Below, piece by piece: positions 15,326 through 22,167 of a stretch of DNA of 22,167 nucleotides (position 1 is the stretch's first letter; every line of letters begins with the position of its first letter). The translations under genes were made by a program, and so were the position numbers. The DNA comes from Euryarchaeota archaeon UBA124 (GTDB taxonomy: Archaea; Thermoplasmatota; Poseidoniia; Poseidoniales; Poseidoniaceae): NCBI GenBank assembly GCA_002502215.1, contig DAPT01000046.1, forward strand, positions 1 to 22,167, written 5' to 3'. The notes beneath the pieces are model-generated. The model was not told where the DNA came from, searched no databases, and saw only the letters and a program-made list of their open reading frames with translations.

Positions 15326-15682
15326 TTACTTTTTAGAACCGCAAGCGGGGCAGAAGTCAAGATCATTGTCCAACAAGTAACCACAACTTGCGCAAGTTGT
15401 TGTTCCAAGTAGTATGGATTGACCTTTGGTTGCTGGAGGAGCAGGACGGTCTCTCTGAACCTTTGGATCAACAAGCAAGAGTGGATCAAGGCCTTGACTC
15501 TGCAGTTCTTTGTAACGATTTGCGAAGATAATCGCTTCCTGAATGGATGCCTCCAATTGCAACAACCGTCCATTGCGCTCAGACTTGTCTGCGATTTCAT
15601 TGGCTGATTCAACTTCTGTTTGAAGGTGCCTTAGGAAGGAATCGAGACTTGGGCCCTCATCGGTCATGGTTGTGTCAATCAT
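15326..15682 (-). CDS. Small zinc-ribbon protein with N-terminal helix
   Basis: A 118-residue protein of unknown function. The first 65 residues are a long charged helix, probably a coiled coil (DSFLRHLQTEVESANEIADK and onward). A Pro-rich linker (RPAPPATKG) follows, and then a C-terminal double-knuckle zinc ribbon, CASCG (97-101) and CPACG (111-115), five residues from the end. This plan, helical oligomerisation region plus a zinc ribbon, is common in archaeal adaptor proteins. The start is ATG 15682 or ATG 15667. Its stop abuts that of kptA with no gap, and it is divergent from the IPK gene across about 63 bases. Real gene likely from its clear zinc ribbon; function open. Confidence 0.72.
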   Translation of the reverse strand: MIDTTMTDEGPSLDSFLRHLQTEVESANEIADKSERNGRLLQLEASIQEAIIFANRYKELQSQGLDPLLLVDPKVQRDRPAPPATKGQSILLGTTTCASCGYLLDNDLDFCPACGSKK

Positions 15683-15736
15683 CGCAGACTATTGAATCCT
15701 GTGTTTTGTAGGCATACTCATGAAGGGCAGATTCTT

Positions 15737-15741
15737 GGGAG
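15737..15741 (+). promoter_or_regulatory. Ribosome binding site deciding the IPK start
   Basis: GGGAG four bases before ATG 15746. It supports that start over the TTG at 15692, whose 18 extra residues are not like the family. Confidence 0.5.
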
Positions 15742-15745
15742 CCTC

Positions 15746-16561
15746 ATGGTGAGACGCATTGTTGTCAAGTTTGGCGGTGCTCTCATCACAAAGAAAGACG
15801 AACAATCGGTTGCGAGAATTGCGATCATTCGAGAATTGTGCTCGGTTGTCCGCTCCCTTACAACGGATGGAGTTCAAGTGATAATCGTCCATGGCGCAGG
15901 TTCATTTGGCCATCTAAAAGCCAAGCGTTGGCGATTGAATGAAGGGTACATTCCGAATCTATCGCACCCAAATGATTCTTGCGAATCTCAGGTTGAAGCG
16001 GTGTATGAGGTTCGACGAGACATGTTGCGACTCAATTCATTTGTTGTTGCGGAACTGGAAAATCTAGGGCTCGTCGTACAGTCGCATCCACCACATCAAT
16101 GGGCAGTAAACCTCGGACCAAATTTTGCTGGATCACTCGATCGGTTTTCCTCAACTGATCCTAGTACGGTTCACGTTACCTTCGGTGATGTTGTTGATGT
16201 TGAAGATGACAGAAAATTTGGAATCCTTTCAGGAGATGATGTTGTAGCACGACTCTCGTTGGAACTGCCGCATGTTGAGTCGCTCATTTTTGCGATGGGT
16301 GGTGTTGATGGACTTTTGAAAGTCCCACCCCATCTTGCAACGGATGCTGACTTGATTGAGCGCTGGTCACCCAACGTCCACTACGAGGGATTGCACCAAT
16401 CAGAGATCGATGTAACTGGGGGAATTGGCTTGAAAATGAAGAGAGGACATCTGGTAGCCCAGTCAGGGATAGGTGTCTACCTTGTCAATGGAGAACATCC
16501 TGCGAGAATAGTAGCACTTGTTCGGAAGGAGCCATGGAGAGGGACAACCATCCTCCCTTGA
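15746..16561 (+). CDS. ipk: Isopentenyl phosphate kinase
   Basis: IPK phosphorylates isopentenyl phosphate to IPP with ATP, the last step of the archaeal forms of the mevalonate pathway. It belongs to the amino acid kinase fold. VVKFGGALITKK (6-17) holds the phosphate-binding Lys8 and glycines, VHGAGSFGHLKAKR (49-62) has the IPK-specific His56 that contacts the substrate phosphate, VTFGDVV and GILSGDDVVAR follow, and EIDVTGGIGLKMKR (about 214-227) closes the ATP site. The SFGH histidine separates IPK from fosfomycin-type and glutamate kinases. Length 271 residues from ATG 15746, in the family range. It is the first gene of a (+) module with a small membrane protein and the IDI::GGPPS fusion, which use its product. 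Confidence 0.93.
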   Translation: MVRRIVVKFGGALITKKDEQSVARIAIIRELCSVVRSLTTDGVQVIIVHGAGSFGHLKAKRWRLNEGYIPNLSHPNDSCESQVEAVYEVRRDMLRLNSFVVAELENLGLVVQSHPPHQWAVNLGPNFAGSLDRFSSTDPSTVHVTFGDVVDVEDDRKFGILSGDDVVARLSLELPHVESLIFAMGGVDGLLKVPPHLATDADLIERWSPNVHYEGLHQSEIDVTGGIGLKMKRGHLVAQSGIGVYLVNGEHPARIVALVRKEPWRGTTILP

Positions 16562-16562
16562 G

Positions 16563-16814
16563 GTGATTTGTTTGGAGATCGGTTTGTACTCACTTGGCAT
16601 TGTTTTGGGTTTCTCAATTGTTCGTTGGTTCACTGAAACCATAAAATTTCACGTCCGAACGGACAGATTATGGCTCCATCACTGGATTATCGCTTTGATT
16701 GTTATGCTTCCCTTGTTCTATTTTGAACTCGATCATCCGCTGATCTGGGGTGGCCTCACTGGCGCTGCATTGGAAGGCCTGGGTCGGAAAAATTGGTCAA
16801 TCCGTCGAAAGTAA
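16563..16814 (+). CDS. Small membrane protein between IPK and IDI::GGPPS
   Basis: An 83-residue protein of unknown function. A GTG at 16563 lies one base after the IPK stop and is the best start; a frame open to 16518 would overlap IPK. There are two clear membrane helices (about 5-20 and 37-55) and a possible third short hydrophobic stretch (about 59-70, PLIWGGLTGAALEGL). The loop FTETIKFHVRTDRLWLHHWI is basic and aromatic. The C-terminus GRKNWSIRRK is positively charged. Its 3' end overlaps the long open frame of the next gene but stops 69 bases before the ATG chosen there. Sitting between two soluble isoprenoid enzymes, it might anchor the pathway to the membrane; that is only a guess. Confidence 0.62.
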   Translation: MICLEIGLYSLGIVLGFSIVRWFTETIKFHVRTDRLWLHHWIIALIVMLPLFYFELDHPLIWGGLTGAALEGLGRKNWSIRRK

Positions 16815-16882
16815 GTTCGATTCTCTGTAAACTCAGGCGAACTGTCTATGTAGGGCCGTTTGAAAGGACCAATGGGGCTCAT

Positions 16883-18637
16883 ATGTCGAACTATGCGAGC
16901 GGAGCGGTTCCCGAGGCGAACATCGAGGCAGATGTTTCGGATTTGATGACTGCCCAATCCTCTGATTCGATTCAAGCAGGAATGATGGCAGAGGCTGTCC
17001 TTCAAGTCGATGAGCGTGACGTTATCGTCGGTCCCATAAGCAAGGCAGATAGTCACTATCGAGTTGGAGCCTTGCACCGAGCGTTCAGTGTTTTATTGTT
17101 TAATTCCGAGGGGAAAATGTTGTTGCAGCAGCGTGCACATGACAAAATTACTTTCCCTAGTGTTTGGGCGAACTCATGTTGTTCCCATCCGCTTGCAAGC
17201 GAGGATGAAATGGATGAAGTAAATGCTCGAGGCGTCAAAAGAGCAGCCATTCGGAAACTCGATCAGGAACTTGGGATATCTCCCTCCTCACTCAACATCG
17301 ATGACTTCCACTTCATCACAAAGATGCGATATTCTGCTCGAATGAATGCCGATTGGATTGAACGAGAGATTGACCATATACTCATGATACAAGCCGATGT
17401 TGAACTCAATCCAAACGAGAATGAAGTATCTGCAGTCAAATGGGTCAACGCTGAAGAATTGGACGAAATGTTGGTCGTGGATGGTACGGAGAACGTCATC
17501 GCACCATGGTTCCGATGCATTGCGGCTCGGATGATGAATTCGGATTGGTGGGATGCTGTTGGTGACAAGCGCGCCTGCGAAGCTCTGCAAGATGATATGA
17601 TTCATGATATGGGTGATGTCACACACATGCTACCCGATGCTGAAGGTGCAGACCTCAACACAAGTATTATGGAAGTACGTCCCTTTATTGAACAACGGAT
17701 CGTTGAAAGTTTGACCGCTTCGCGTCATGAACGCTTAGCAGGTGCGATGATGCACCTCATACACGGCGGCGGAAAACGGATGCGAGCAACGCTTCCATGG
17801 CTTGTCGGCCGTGCCGTTGGAGATACACATTCAGGTCTACTCGATATCGGTGCTGCGATTGAAACCATTCACAACTTCACATTGGTTCATGACGATATCA
17901 TGGATGATGATGAAATGCGTCGAGGACGTAATGCCGTCCACATCGAATACGACATGCCCACTGCAATCAATGCTGGCGATGCAATGTTAGCAATTGCCTT
18001 TGAGCGATTGGTCATGTCAGCAAATATTGACTTGCAAGATATTCCTTCGTTGGTCAACCGAATAGCGTGGATGGTACGTCGAGTTTCAGAAGGTCAACAG
18101 TTGGACATTGAATTCGAAAACCGAGAGCGTGTCACAGAACAGGAGTACCTCGAAATGATTGAAGGTAAAACAGCCGTCATGTTCCACATATGTGCCGAAC
18201 TCGGTGCACGTGTTGCGGGTGCTGATGAAGAAGTAATCGAATGTCTTGCTGATTGGGGCCTATCCGTTGGTCTCTGTTTCCAACTCATGGATGACTTGAT
18301 CGACGTGCTTTCAGACTCAGAAACGCTCGGAAAACCCACAGGTTCCGATGTTGCTCAAGGAAAGCAGACCCTGATGGTCATACACGCACTAAAGCAACCT
18401 GATTCAGCTGCCAAAACCCGGCTGTTGAACGTTCTAGGCAAATGTGAAGAGGCGACAGAGGAGATGATACAAGATGGAGTTGCAGCACTCCAAGAACTCG
18501 GATCGATCGATTATGCACGAAAAAAGGCCAATGAATATCATCAGCATGCACACGCTTGCTTGGATCGTTTACCGGATGGACCTGCAATGATTGCATTGCG
18601 TGAGCTCACCGATCTTCAACTCAAGCGTTTGAGTTGA
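16883..18637 (+). CDS. Fusion: type I isopentenyl-diphosphate isomerase + geranylgeranyl diphosphate synthase
   Basis: A 584-residue two-enzyme fusion. Residues about 35-225 are a Nudix-type IDI, which interconverts IPP and DMAPP: RVGALHRAFSVLLFN, then TFPSVWANSCCSHP with catalytic Cys100, then WIEREIDHI with Glu160/Glu162. A linker of about 35 residues (PDAEGADLNTS) leads to a trans-prenyltransferase domain (about 265-584) that makes a long-chain prenyl diphosphate, most likely GGPP for archaeol: GGGKRMRATLPWLVGR, the first Asp-rich motif LVHDDIMDDDEMRRG (DDxxD 337-341), EGKTAVMF, the second Asp-rich motif QLMDDLIDVL (470-474), and GKPTGSDVAQGK. Both active sites look intact. Start ATG 16883; the open frame extends to a TTG at 16793 but those residues overlap the previous gene. 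The product follows IPK in the pathway. It overlaps the MOSC gene tail to tail by 17 bases. Confidence 0.92.
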   Translation: MSNYASGAVPEANIEADVSDLMTAQSSDSIQAGMMAEAVLQVDERDVIVGPISKADSHYRVGALHRAFSVLLFNSEGKMLLQQRAHDKITFPSVWANSCCSHPLASEDEMDEVNARGVKRAAIRKLDQELGISPSSLNIDDFHFITKMRYSARMNADWIEREIDHILMIQADVELNPNENEVSAVKWVNAEELDEMLVVDGTENVIAPWFRCIAARMMNSDWWDAVGDKRACEALQDDMIHDMGDVTHMLPDAEGADLNTSIMEVRPFIEQRIVESLTASRHERLAGAMMHLIHGGGKRMRATLPWLVGRAVGDTHSGLLDIGAAIETIHNFTLVHDDIMDDDEMRRGRNAVHIEYDMPTAINAGDAMLAIAFERLVMSANIDLQDIPSLVNRIAWMVRRVSEGQQLDIEFENRERVTEQEYLEMIEGKTAVMFHICAELGARVAGADEEVIECLADWGLSVGLCFQLMDDLIDVLSDSETLGKPTGSDVAQGKQTLMVIHALKQPDSAAKTRLLNVLGKCEEATEEMIQDGVAALQELGSIDYARKKANEYHQHAHACLDRLPDGPAMIALRELTDLQLKRLS

Positions 18638-19091
18638 TGATGACATTCTCCCCCTGACGTATTGTCCCCTCGACAAGAACACGTGCATACCAACGAGTTT
18701 TCCCTGGGTACTTTTTATCTGATAGGAGGTTGAAGTTATGATTCAGGAAGGATTCTTTGATTGTCTTGCACGGTGATGCAGCCATCGTAATCTCAAGCAG
18801 AACATTTGGAAACTGAAGTCTCACACCCGGTCGTAGTGATGAAAATGGAACATCGAGGAGTATGTTCTCTCCGGTCGTCCCACCCGCAATTGGATGTCCA
18901 CTCGCTCGTAATTCGTCAACGATTTCCTCAGCGAGAAGACAGACGGCTTTCTCAGCACCACCATGGTGTTTCTTGTCACGAATAATCTCGTCTTTGATAC
19001 CAACAGATTGAACCTGAATCGAGTCAACTGAAGGTTTTGGGACGCCACCAAAAGTGGTGGCAAAAAGGCCCGTTATTCTCCCAGAAATCAT
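18621..19091 (-). CDS. MOSC-domain protein (YiiM-like)
   Basis: A 156-residue single-domain MOSC protein. MOSC domains are found in molybdenum cofactor sulfurases and in YiiM/mARC-type proteins that reduce N-hydroxylated compounds or carry sulfur to the cofactor. Family marks are FGGVPKPSVDSIQVQSVGIK near the start, DKKHHGGAEKAVCLLAEE (39-56), GGTTGENILL (70-79) and the candidate active Cys108 in AASPCKT. The length is typical for stand-alone MOSC domains. ATG 19091 lies two bases after the EF-2 stop, so it is probably the last gene of the ribosomal operon, an odd place for it. Molybdenum cofactor chemistry cannot be confirmed from this window. Confidence 0.85.
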   Translation of the reverse strand: MISGRITGLFATTFGGVPKPSVDSIQVQSVGIKDEIIRDKKHHGGAEKAVCLLAEEIVDELRASGHPIAGGTTGENILLDVPFSSLRPGVRLQFPNVLLEITMAASPCKTIKESFLNHNFNLLSDKKYPGKTRWYARVLVEGTIRQGENVIINSNA

Positions 19092-19093
19092 AT

Positions 19094-21301
19094 TCAGTCA
19101 GAATAATAGGATTCTGGGTTTGGTTCAGGCTTCAATCCCTTACGGGTTCGGATTTCACCGACGACTTTGTCGAAAAGTTGTGGTGGGAGCATTTCAAACC
19201 CAAGGTTTTCAGTGTTCCAAACCGCACGACCTTGTGATGCTGCACGAATATCGTTGGAGAAACCGAAGGTTTCAGCGATTGGAAGAACACCAACGACAGT
19301 TGTTACGTCGCCTTCACTTGGCATGTCTTCGATAATACCACGACGGTTTGTGACCTCGCGTGTTACTTGGCCAAGCCAGTCGTTCGGTACTGAGACGAAT
19401 GCCTTTTGCATTGGCTCTAGTAGTACAGTCCTTGCTCGCATCATTGCACCTTTGATTCCATTTCGAACGGCAGGAATGGTTTGAGCAGGTCCACGGTGAA
19501 TTGCGTCTTCGTGAAGTTTAGCATCCGTAAGTCGAACGAACATACCCTGAACAGGTTCATCCGCAATAGGACCTTTCTTGCACACTTCATTGAATGCTTC
19601 AATGATCAATTCACGAGTCTCGTGAAGACCTTGAATACCCTTGGTGTCGTTGACGAGAACGTTTGTTCCGTTGATGGCGTAGATTTTCCGCATCAAGTCT
19701 TTGTCCATACCGAGTTCACCAAACTTGTTTCCAGTCTCTTTCGCATCGCTGCTTCGGACTGGACCGTCGCCAAGATCGCCGTTGCGTAGGGCATCAACGA
19801 CTTCGCTCGATAGTGATTCGATTTCAAAGAAGAAACGGTTGTGTCGGTTCGGGGATTTGCCTTCGAACGCCTGTCCTCTGTTGCTGCCCTGTACACCCTC
19901 ACGATAAACAACGATTGGTGGACTGACACTGACCTTGATGTTCTGTTCTTCCTCTATCCGGTATACGGTAATCTCAAGATGGAGTTCACCCATTCCAGCC
20001 AACAAAGCCTCACCGGTTTCTTGGTTGGTTGTAACCTGCAATGACGCGTCGGATTTTGCGAGGGAACGGAGTGCGTCAATGAATTTGGGAAGATCTTTCA
20101 TGCTCTTTGGTTCAACTGCGACAGTAACAACAGGATCTGAGTAGTGACGAATGGCTTCGAAGGGAGTGAAATCTTTATCGCGTGAAAGTGTGACACCAGC
20201 AGCTGCACTTCGTATACCAGTGATTGCAGCAATGTTACCAGCGACAACTTTTGGTACAGTGATTCGGTCTCCACCGACCATCATGCTGACTTGCTGAACA
20301 CGCTCTGGTTTTGCAGCGCCAATAGCAAATACAGACTCACCCTGTGAAACTGCACCAGAGTAAATTCGTCCAACGGCGACTTCCCCAGCATGGGGGTCCA
20401 TCCATATTTTCGTAATCATCATTGCAAGTTCTGCATCCGGATCGCAAGCCATCATTGCCTTACCAATACCGGATTCTAGATCACCTGTCCAAATGTTGGG
20501 GATACGATAGGGTTGGGCCTGGACCGGGCTTGGCAATTTTGTAACTGCCATGTCGAGAAGAACTTCGTGAACGGGAGCAGCTTGTGCGAGTTCCTTTTGC
20601 TTCTCCTCATTGCAGTATCGGAAGATATCCGTCATGCTGACGCCGGATTTCTTCATGTAAGGGATGGTGATTCCCCAATTGTGGTATGCACTTCCGAAGG
20701 CAACAGTACCGTCCAATACACTGACTTGCCAGTCTTTTTTGAACTCATCTGGAGCAAACTGCTTGATGAGTTTGTTGACCTTTGTAATGGTCTCTTGGAA
20801 TCTGTTCATCATGTCTTCAGGCGTCACTTGTAGTTCGTTGATCAATCGATCGACTTTGTTGATGAAGAGTACCGGCTTGACCTTTTCCTTGAGTGCTTGT
20901 CGGACAACGGTCTCAGTTTGAGGCATAGGTCCTTCAACAGCACATGCGAGGATGAAGCAACCATCGACAGCACGCATTGCACGCGTGACGTCCCCACCGA
21001 AGTCAACGTGTCCAGGTGTATCGATGAGGTTGATGAGGAAATCCGTCTCGTCAACAGCGTGAACCATCGAAGCAGAAGCAGCGTTAATGGTAATTCCTCG
21101 GGCAGATTCTTGTTCATCGAAGTCAAGAACTCGAGCAGCACCAGCTAAGTCGCTGGACATCATCCCTGCACCTGCAATCAGGTTATCAGAAAGCGTTGTC
21201 TTTCCATGATCAATGTGTGCAGCAATGCACAGATTACGAATCTGTGGAAGTACGTTCATAACTTCTGTAGCCTTTTTGATATTGTCTTCTTTTCGTCCCA
21301 T
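19094..21301 (-). CDS. fusA: Translation elongation factor EF-2
   Basis: aEF-2 is the GTPase that drives ribosomal translocation. The GTP-binding motifs are AHIDHGKTT (G1), RGITI (G2), DTPGHVDFGG (G3) and NKVDR (G4). Domain IV holds EDAIHRGPAQTIPAVRNGI, in which His602 is the residue normally changed to diphthamide, so the archaeal/eukaryotic type is clear. Length 735 residues, normal for aEF-2. I chose ATG 21301 (MGRKEDNIKKATEVM, the family-typical start) because AGGTGG lies just upstream; GTG 21310 would add three residues. It follows rps7 after 91 bases. EF-1A and S10 do not follow; a MOSC gene does. Confidence 0.97.
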   Translation of the reverse strand: MGRKEDNIKKATEVMNVLPQIRNLCIAAHIDHGKTTLSDNLIAGAGMMSSDLAGAARVLDFDEQESARGITINAASASMVHAVDETDFLINLIDTPGHVDFGGDVTRAMRAVDGCFILACAVEGPMPQTETVVRQALKEKVKPVLFINKVDRLINELQVTPEDMMNRFQETITKVNKLIKQFAPDEFKKDWQVSVLDGTVAFGSAYHNWGITIPYMKKSGVSMTDIFRYCNEEKQKELAQAAPVHEVLLDMAVTKLPSPVQAQPYRIPNIWTGDLESGIGKAMMACDPDAELAMMITKIWMDPHAGEVAVGRIYSGAVSQGESVFAIGAAKPERVQQVSMMVGGDRITVPKVVAGNIAAITGIRSAAAGVTLSRDKDFTPFEAIRHYSDPVVTVAVEPKSMKDLPKFIDALRSLAKSDASLQVTTNQETGEALLAGMGELHLEITVYRIEEEQNIKVSVSPPIVVYREGVQGSNRGQAFEGKSPNRHNRFFFEIESLSSEVVDALRNGDLGDGPVRSSDAKETGNKFGELGMDKDLMRKIYAINGTNVLVNDTKGIQGLHETRELIIEAFNEVCKKGPIADEPVQGMFVRLTDAKLHEDAIHRGPAQTIPAVRNGIKGAMMRARTVLLEPMQKAFVSVPNDWLGQVTREVTNRRGIIEDMPSEGDVTTVVGVLPIAETFGFSNDIRAASQGRAVWNTENLGFEMLPPQLFDKVVGEIRTRKGLKPEPNPESYYSD

Positions 21302-21306
21302 GGTAG

Positions 21307-21312
21307 CCACCT
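21307..21312 (-). promoter_or_regulatory. Ribosome binding site of EF-2
   Basis: AGGTGG on the minus strand, five bases before ATG 21301. It would overlap the alternative GTG at 21310, so it decides for the ATG. Confidence 0.6.
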
Positions 21313-21392
21313 GTCTGGTTCAATCCGCCCACTCGAATGGGGTTCTTAAGTGAGTCGCAAAAGTTCGACGAAATTCGCCGACGTGTGCGGTT

Positions 21393-21998
21393 TCATCGTG
21401 CCGATGCAGCGATTCGCTCAACTTCTTCTCTCTTGGAGACAGCGTAGGAGGTCGCATCGCCTTCAGAAGCCTTGTTTAGTTCGTTAACAATGCACTGTTG
21501 AAGTGTTCGCTTCGATTTATGTGTTCCCTGCTGGGCCCCTTTTGCCAAGTGCTTAAGAGCGACATCTAGACGTCGTGACGGTGAAGAGTCAACAGCCTTG
21601 GGTTGGGAAACTGCGCCGAATTTGATTCGAGTAATTTCTTCCATTGGGGCTGCGTTGCAAATGGCATCAACAAAGATCTGGAGAGGATTCATCTTTCGGC
21701 GTTCTGCGAGGACATCGAGAGCGCTTTCGAATGCTTTCATGGCGGACTGCTTCTTTCCTGTGTATGCACCTGTTCGCATGAGTTTGTTGATGTAGCGCTC
21801 AACGACGCTTAGTTTGGACTTTCCAAACCACATGTTCGCATGACGGCCACCAGTATGAGGCACACCGACGGTTGTGAGGTTGACATATGGAGCAAGACCT
21901 GGGTCATTGCAGACAACTTCTGCAGCGTCCCATTTTCCAAAAACAAGAGTCCCAATTCCAGCGATTGGGCGTTCGTCGATTACTGTTTCTTCAGTCAT
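21393..21998 (-). CDS. rps7: Ribosomal protein S7 (archaeal)
   Basis: S7 is a 30S head protein that binds the 3' domain of 16S rRNA and sits at the decoding site. Archaeal S7 features are present: PHTGGRHANMWFGKSKLSVV, then ERYINKLMRTGAYTGKKQSA, then NPLQIFVDAICNAAPMEEIT, then RRLDVALKHLAKGAQQGTHK, ending in EEVERIAASAR. The start is ATG 21998 (MTEETVIDERPI), giving 201 residues, a normal archaeal length. The frame stays open to 22127, but that part lies antisense-free over rps12 codons in another frame and is not S7. TGAGG at 22007-22011, overlapping the rps12 stop, is a good ribosome binding site, so S12-S7 translation is probably linked. Confidence 0.96.
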   Translation of the reverse strand: MTEETVIDERPIAGIGTLVFGKWDAAEVVCNDPGLAPYVNLTTVGVPHTGGRHANMWFGKSKLSVVERYINKLMRTGAYTGKKQSAMKAFESALDVLAERRKMNPLQIFVDAICNAAPMEEITRIKFGAVSQPKAVDSSPSRRLDVALKHLAKGAQQGTHKSKRTLQQCIVNELNKASEGDATSYAVSKREEVERIAASAR

Positions 21999-22006
21999 GT
22001 TGAAAA

Positions 22007-22011
22007 CCTCA
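22007..22011 (-). promoter_or_regulatory. Ribosome binding site of rps7 over the rps12 stop
   Basis: TGAGG on the minus strand, eight bases before ATG 21998. Its TGA is the rps12 stop codon, a layout that suits translational coupling. It decides the S7 start inside a longer open frame. Confidence 0.6.
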
Positions 22012-22167
22012 CCGTACTGGCTTCTCCTTACGTCCTCGGACCATCTCATTGAGGGATACCCCATTGACTTGGATGACTTTGTATCGAACTCCGGGAATGT
22101 CTCCATATGAACGACCCATGCGTCCACCGATACCTTCGACCATGACTTCGTCGTGCTCGTCGATGAA
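22009..22167 (-). CDS. rps12: Ribosomal protein S12 (archaeal), C-terminal part
   Basis: The last 52 codons of rps12 run off the right edge of the window; the 5' part is missing. Translating the minus strand from 22167 gives FIDEHDEVMVEGIGGRMGRS, then YGDIPGVRYKVIQVNGVSLN, then EMVRGRKEKPVR and a TGA stop at 22009-22011. This is the conserved archaeal/eukaryotic S12 (S23e-type) C-terminus with the GRSYGDIPGVRYKV core. S12 sits at the decoding centre and monitors codon-anticodon pairing. It lacks a start in the window. Ten bases separate its stop from the rps7 ATG. Confidence 0.95.
   Translation of the reverse strand, partial: FIDEHDEVMVEGIGGRMGRSYGDIPGVRYKVIQVNGVSLNEMVRGRKEKPVR

Noticed and set aside
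16793..16882. Upstream extension of the IDI::GGPPS frame, beginning VNPSKVSS, which resembles the transporter-tail motif NPSRVS
   Set aside because: It needs a TTG start, overlaps the previous gene by 22 bases, and lacks the VVL and PE parts of the motif. The IDI domain is complete from ATG 16883. Treated as chance.
21999..22127. N-terminal extension of S7 by 43 residues
   Set aside because: This stretch codes for the S12 C-terminus in another frame on the same strand, and a ribosome binding site precedes ATG 21998.
1..22167. tRNA, rRNA, CRISPR array, insertion sequence or prophage genes
   Set aside because: No cloverleaf-like sequence in the gaps, no regular repeat-spacer pattern and no transposase or integrase product in any frame.

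Overview
The window reads as a compact piece of an archaeal chromosome, most likely from a marine planktonic euryarchaeote of the Marine Group II / Poseidoniales type. The archaeal assignment is firm: archaeal S12 and S7 followed by an archaeal/eukaryotic-type EF-2 with the diphthamide His context, TrmY (Psi54 N1-methyltransferase), zinc-ribbon KptA, isopentenyl phosphate kinase and archaeal-style CoaBC. The Poseidoniales assignment is an inference from general character: moderate GC, tightly packed genes, an OPT peptide transporter and a mixture of bacterial-type genes such as SelO and a type I IDI. No rRNA, tRNA, CRISPR array, insertion sequence or integrase was seen.

Layout. (1) 1-675: tail of a hexapeptide-repeat acyltransferase, meeting a SLOG/DUF2493 protein tail to tail. 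(2) 783-5295 (+): a coupled unit of OPT oligopeptide transporter, EamA/DMT transporter and SurE nucleotidase, with start/stop overlaps. (3) 5285-7088 (-): coaBC then trmY. (4) 7167-7808 (+): zinc-ribbon membrane protein, converging on selO (7811-9382, -). (5) 9383-9685: the only gene-free stretch of about 300 bases; it holds a near-perfect 18-bp inverted repeat. (6) 9686-14552 (-): thiolase, a DUF35-like partner, a double zinc-ribbon protein, a MamK-like bacterial-type actin and a two-TM protein with a Gln/Thr-rich tail. (7) 14618-15682: kptA converging on a small zinc-ribbon protein. (8) 15746-18637 (+): an isoprenoid module of IPK, a small membrane protein and an IDI::GGPP synthase fusion. 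(9) 18621-22167 (-): rps12 (partial), rps7, EF-2 and a MOSC protein.

How the genes fit together. The (+) transporter/SurE unit suits nutrient uptake and nucleotide or phosphate salvage. The IPK / IDI-GGPPS module covers IP to IPP, then IPP/DMAPP, then GGPP, the archaeol lipid precursor. The thiolase/DUF35 pair may supply acetoacetyl-CoA to the same lipid pathway, although no HMG-CoA synthase lies in the window. The str-type ribosomal operon ends in a MOSC gene where EF-1A/S10 often follows.

Most interesting signals: (a) a near-identical P-E-x-VVLNPSRVS peptide in the N-terminal tail of the OPT transporter and the C-terminal tail of the adjacent EamA transporter, with only synonymous codon differences in its nine-residue core; (b) the IDI::GGPPS fusion next to IPK; (c) a MamK-like actin paired with a membrane protein; (d) a DUF35-like thiolase partner that has lost its zinc-ribbon cysteines; (e) a CoaBC with altered catalytic positions. 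Several starts were moved inward from the longest open frame, as explained in the entries.
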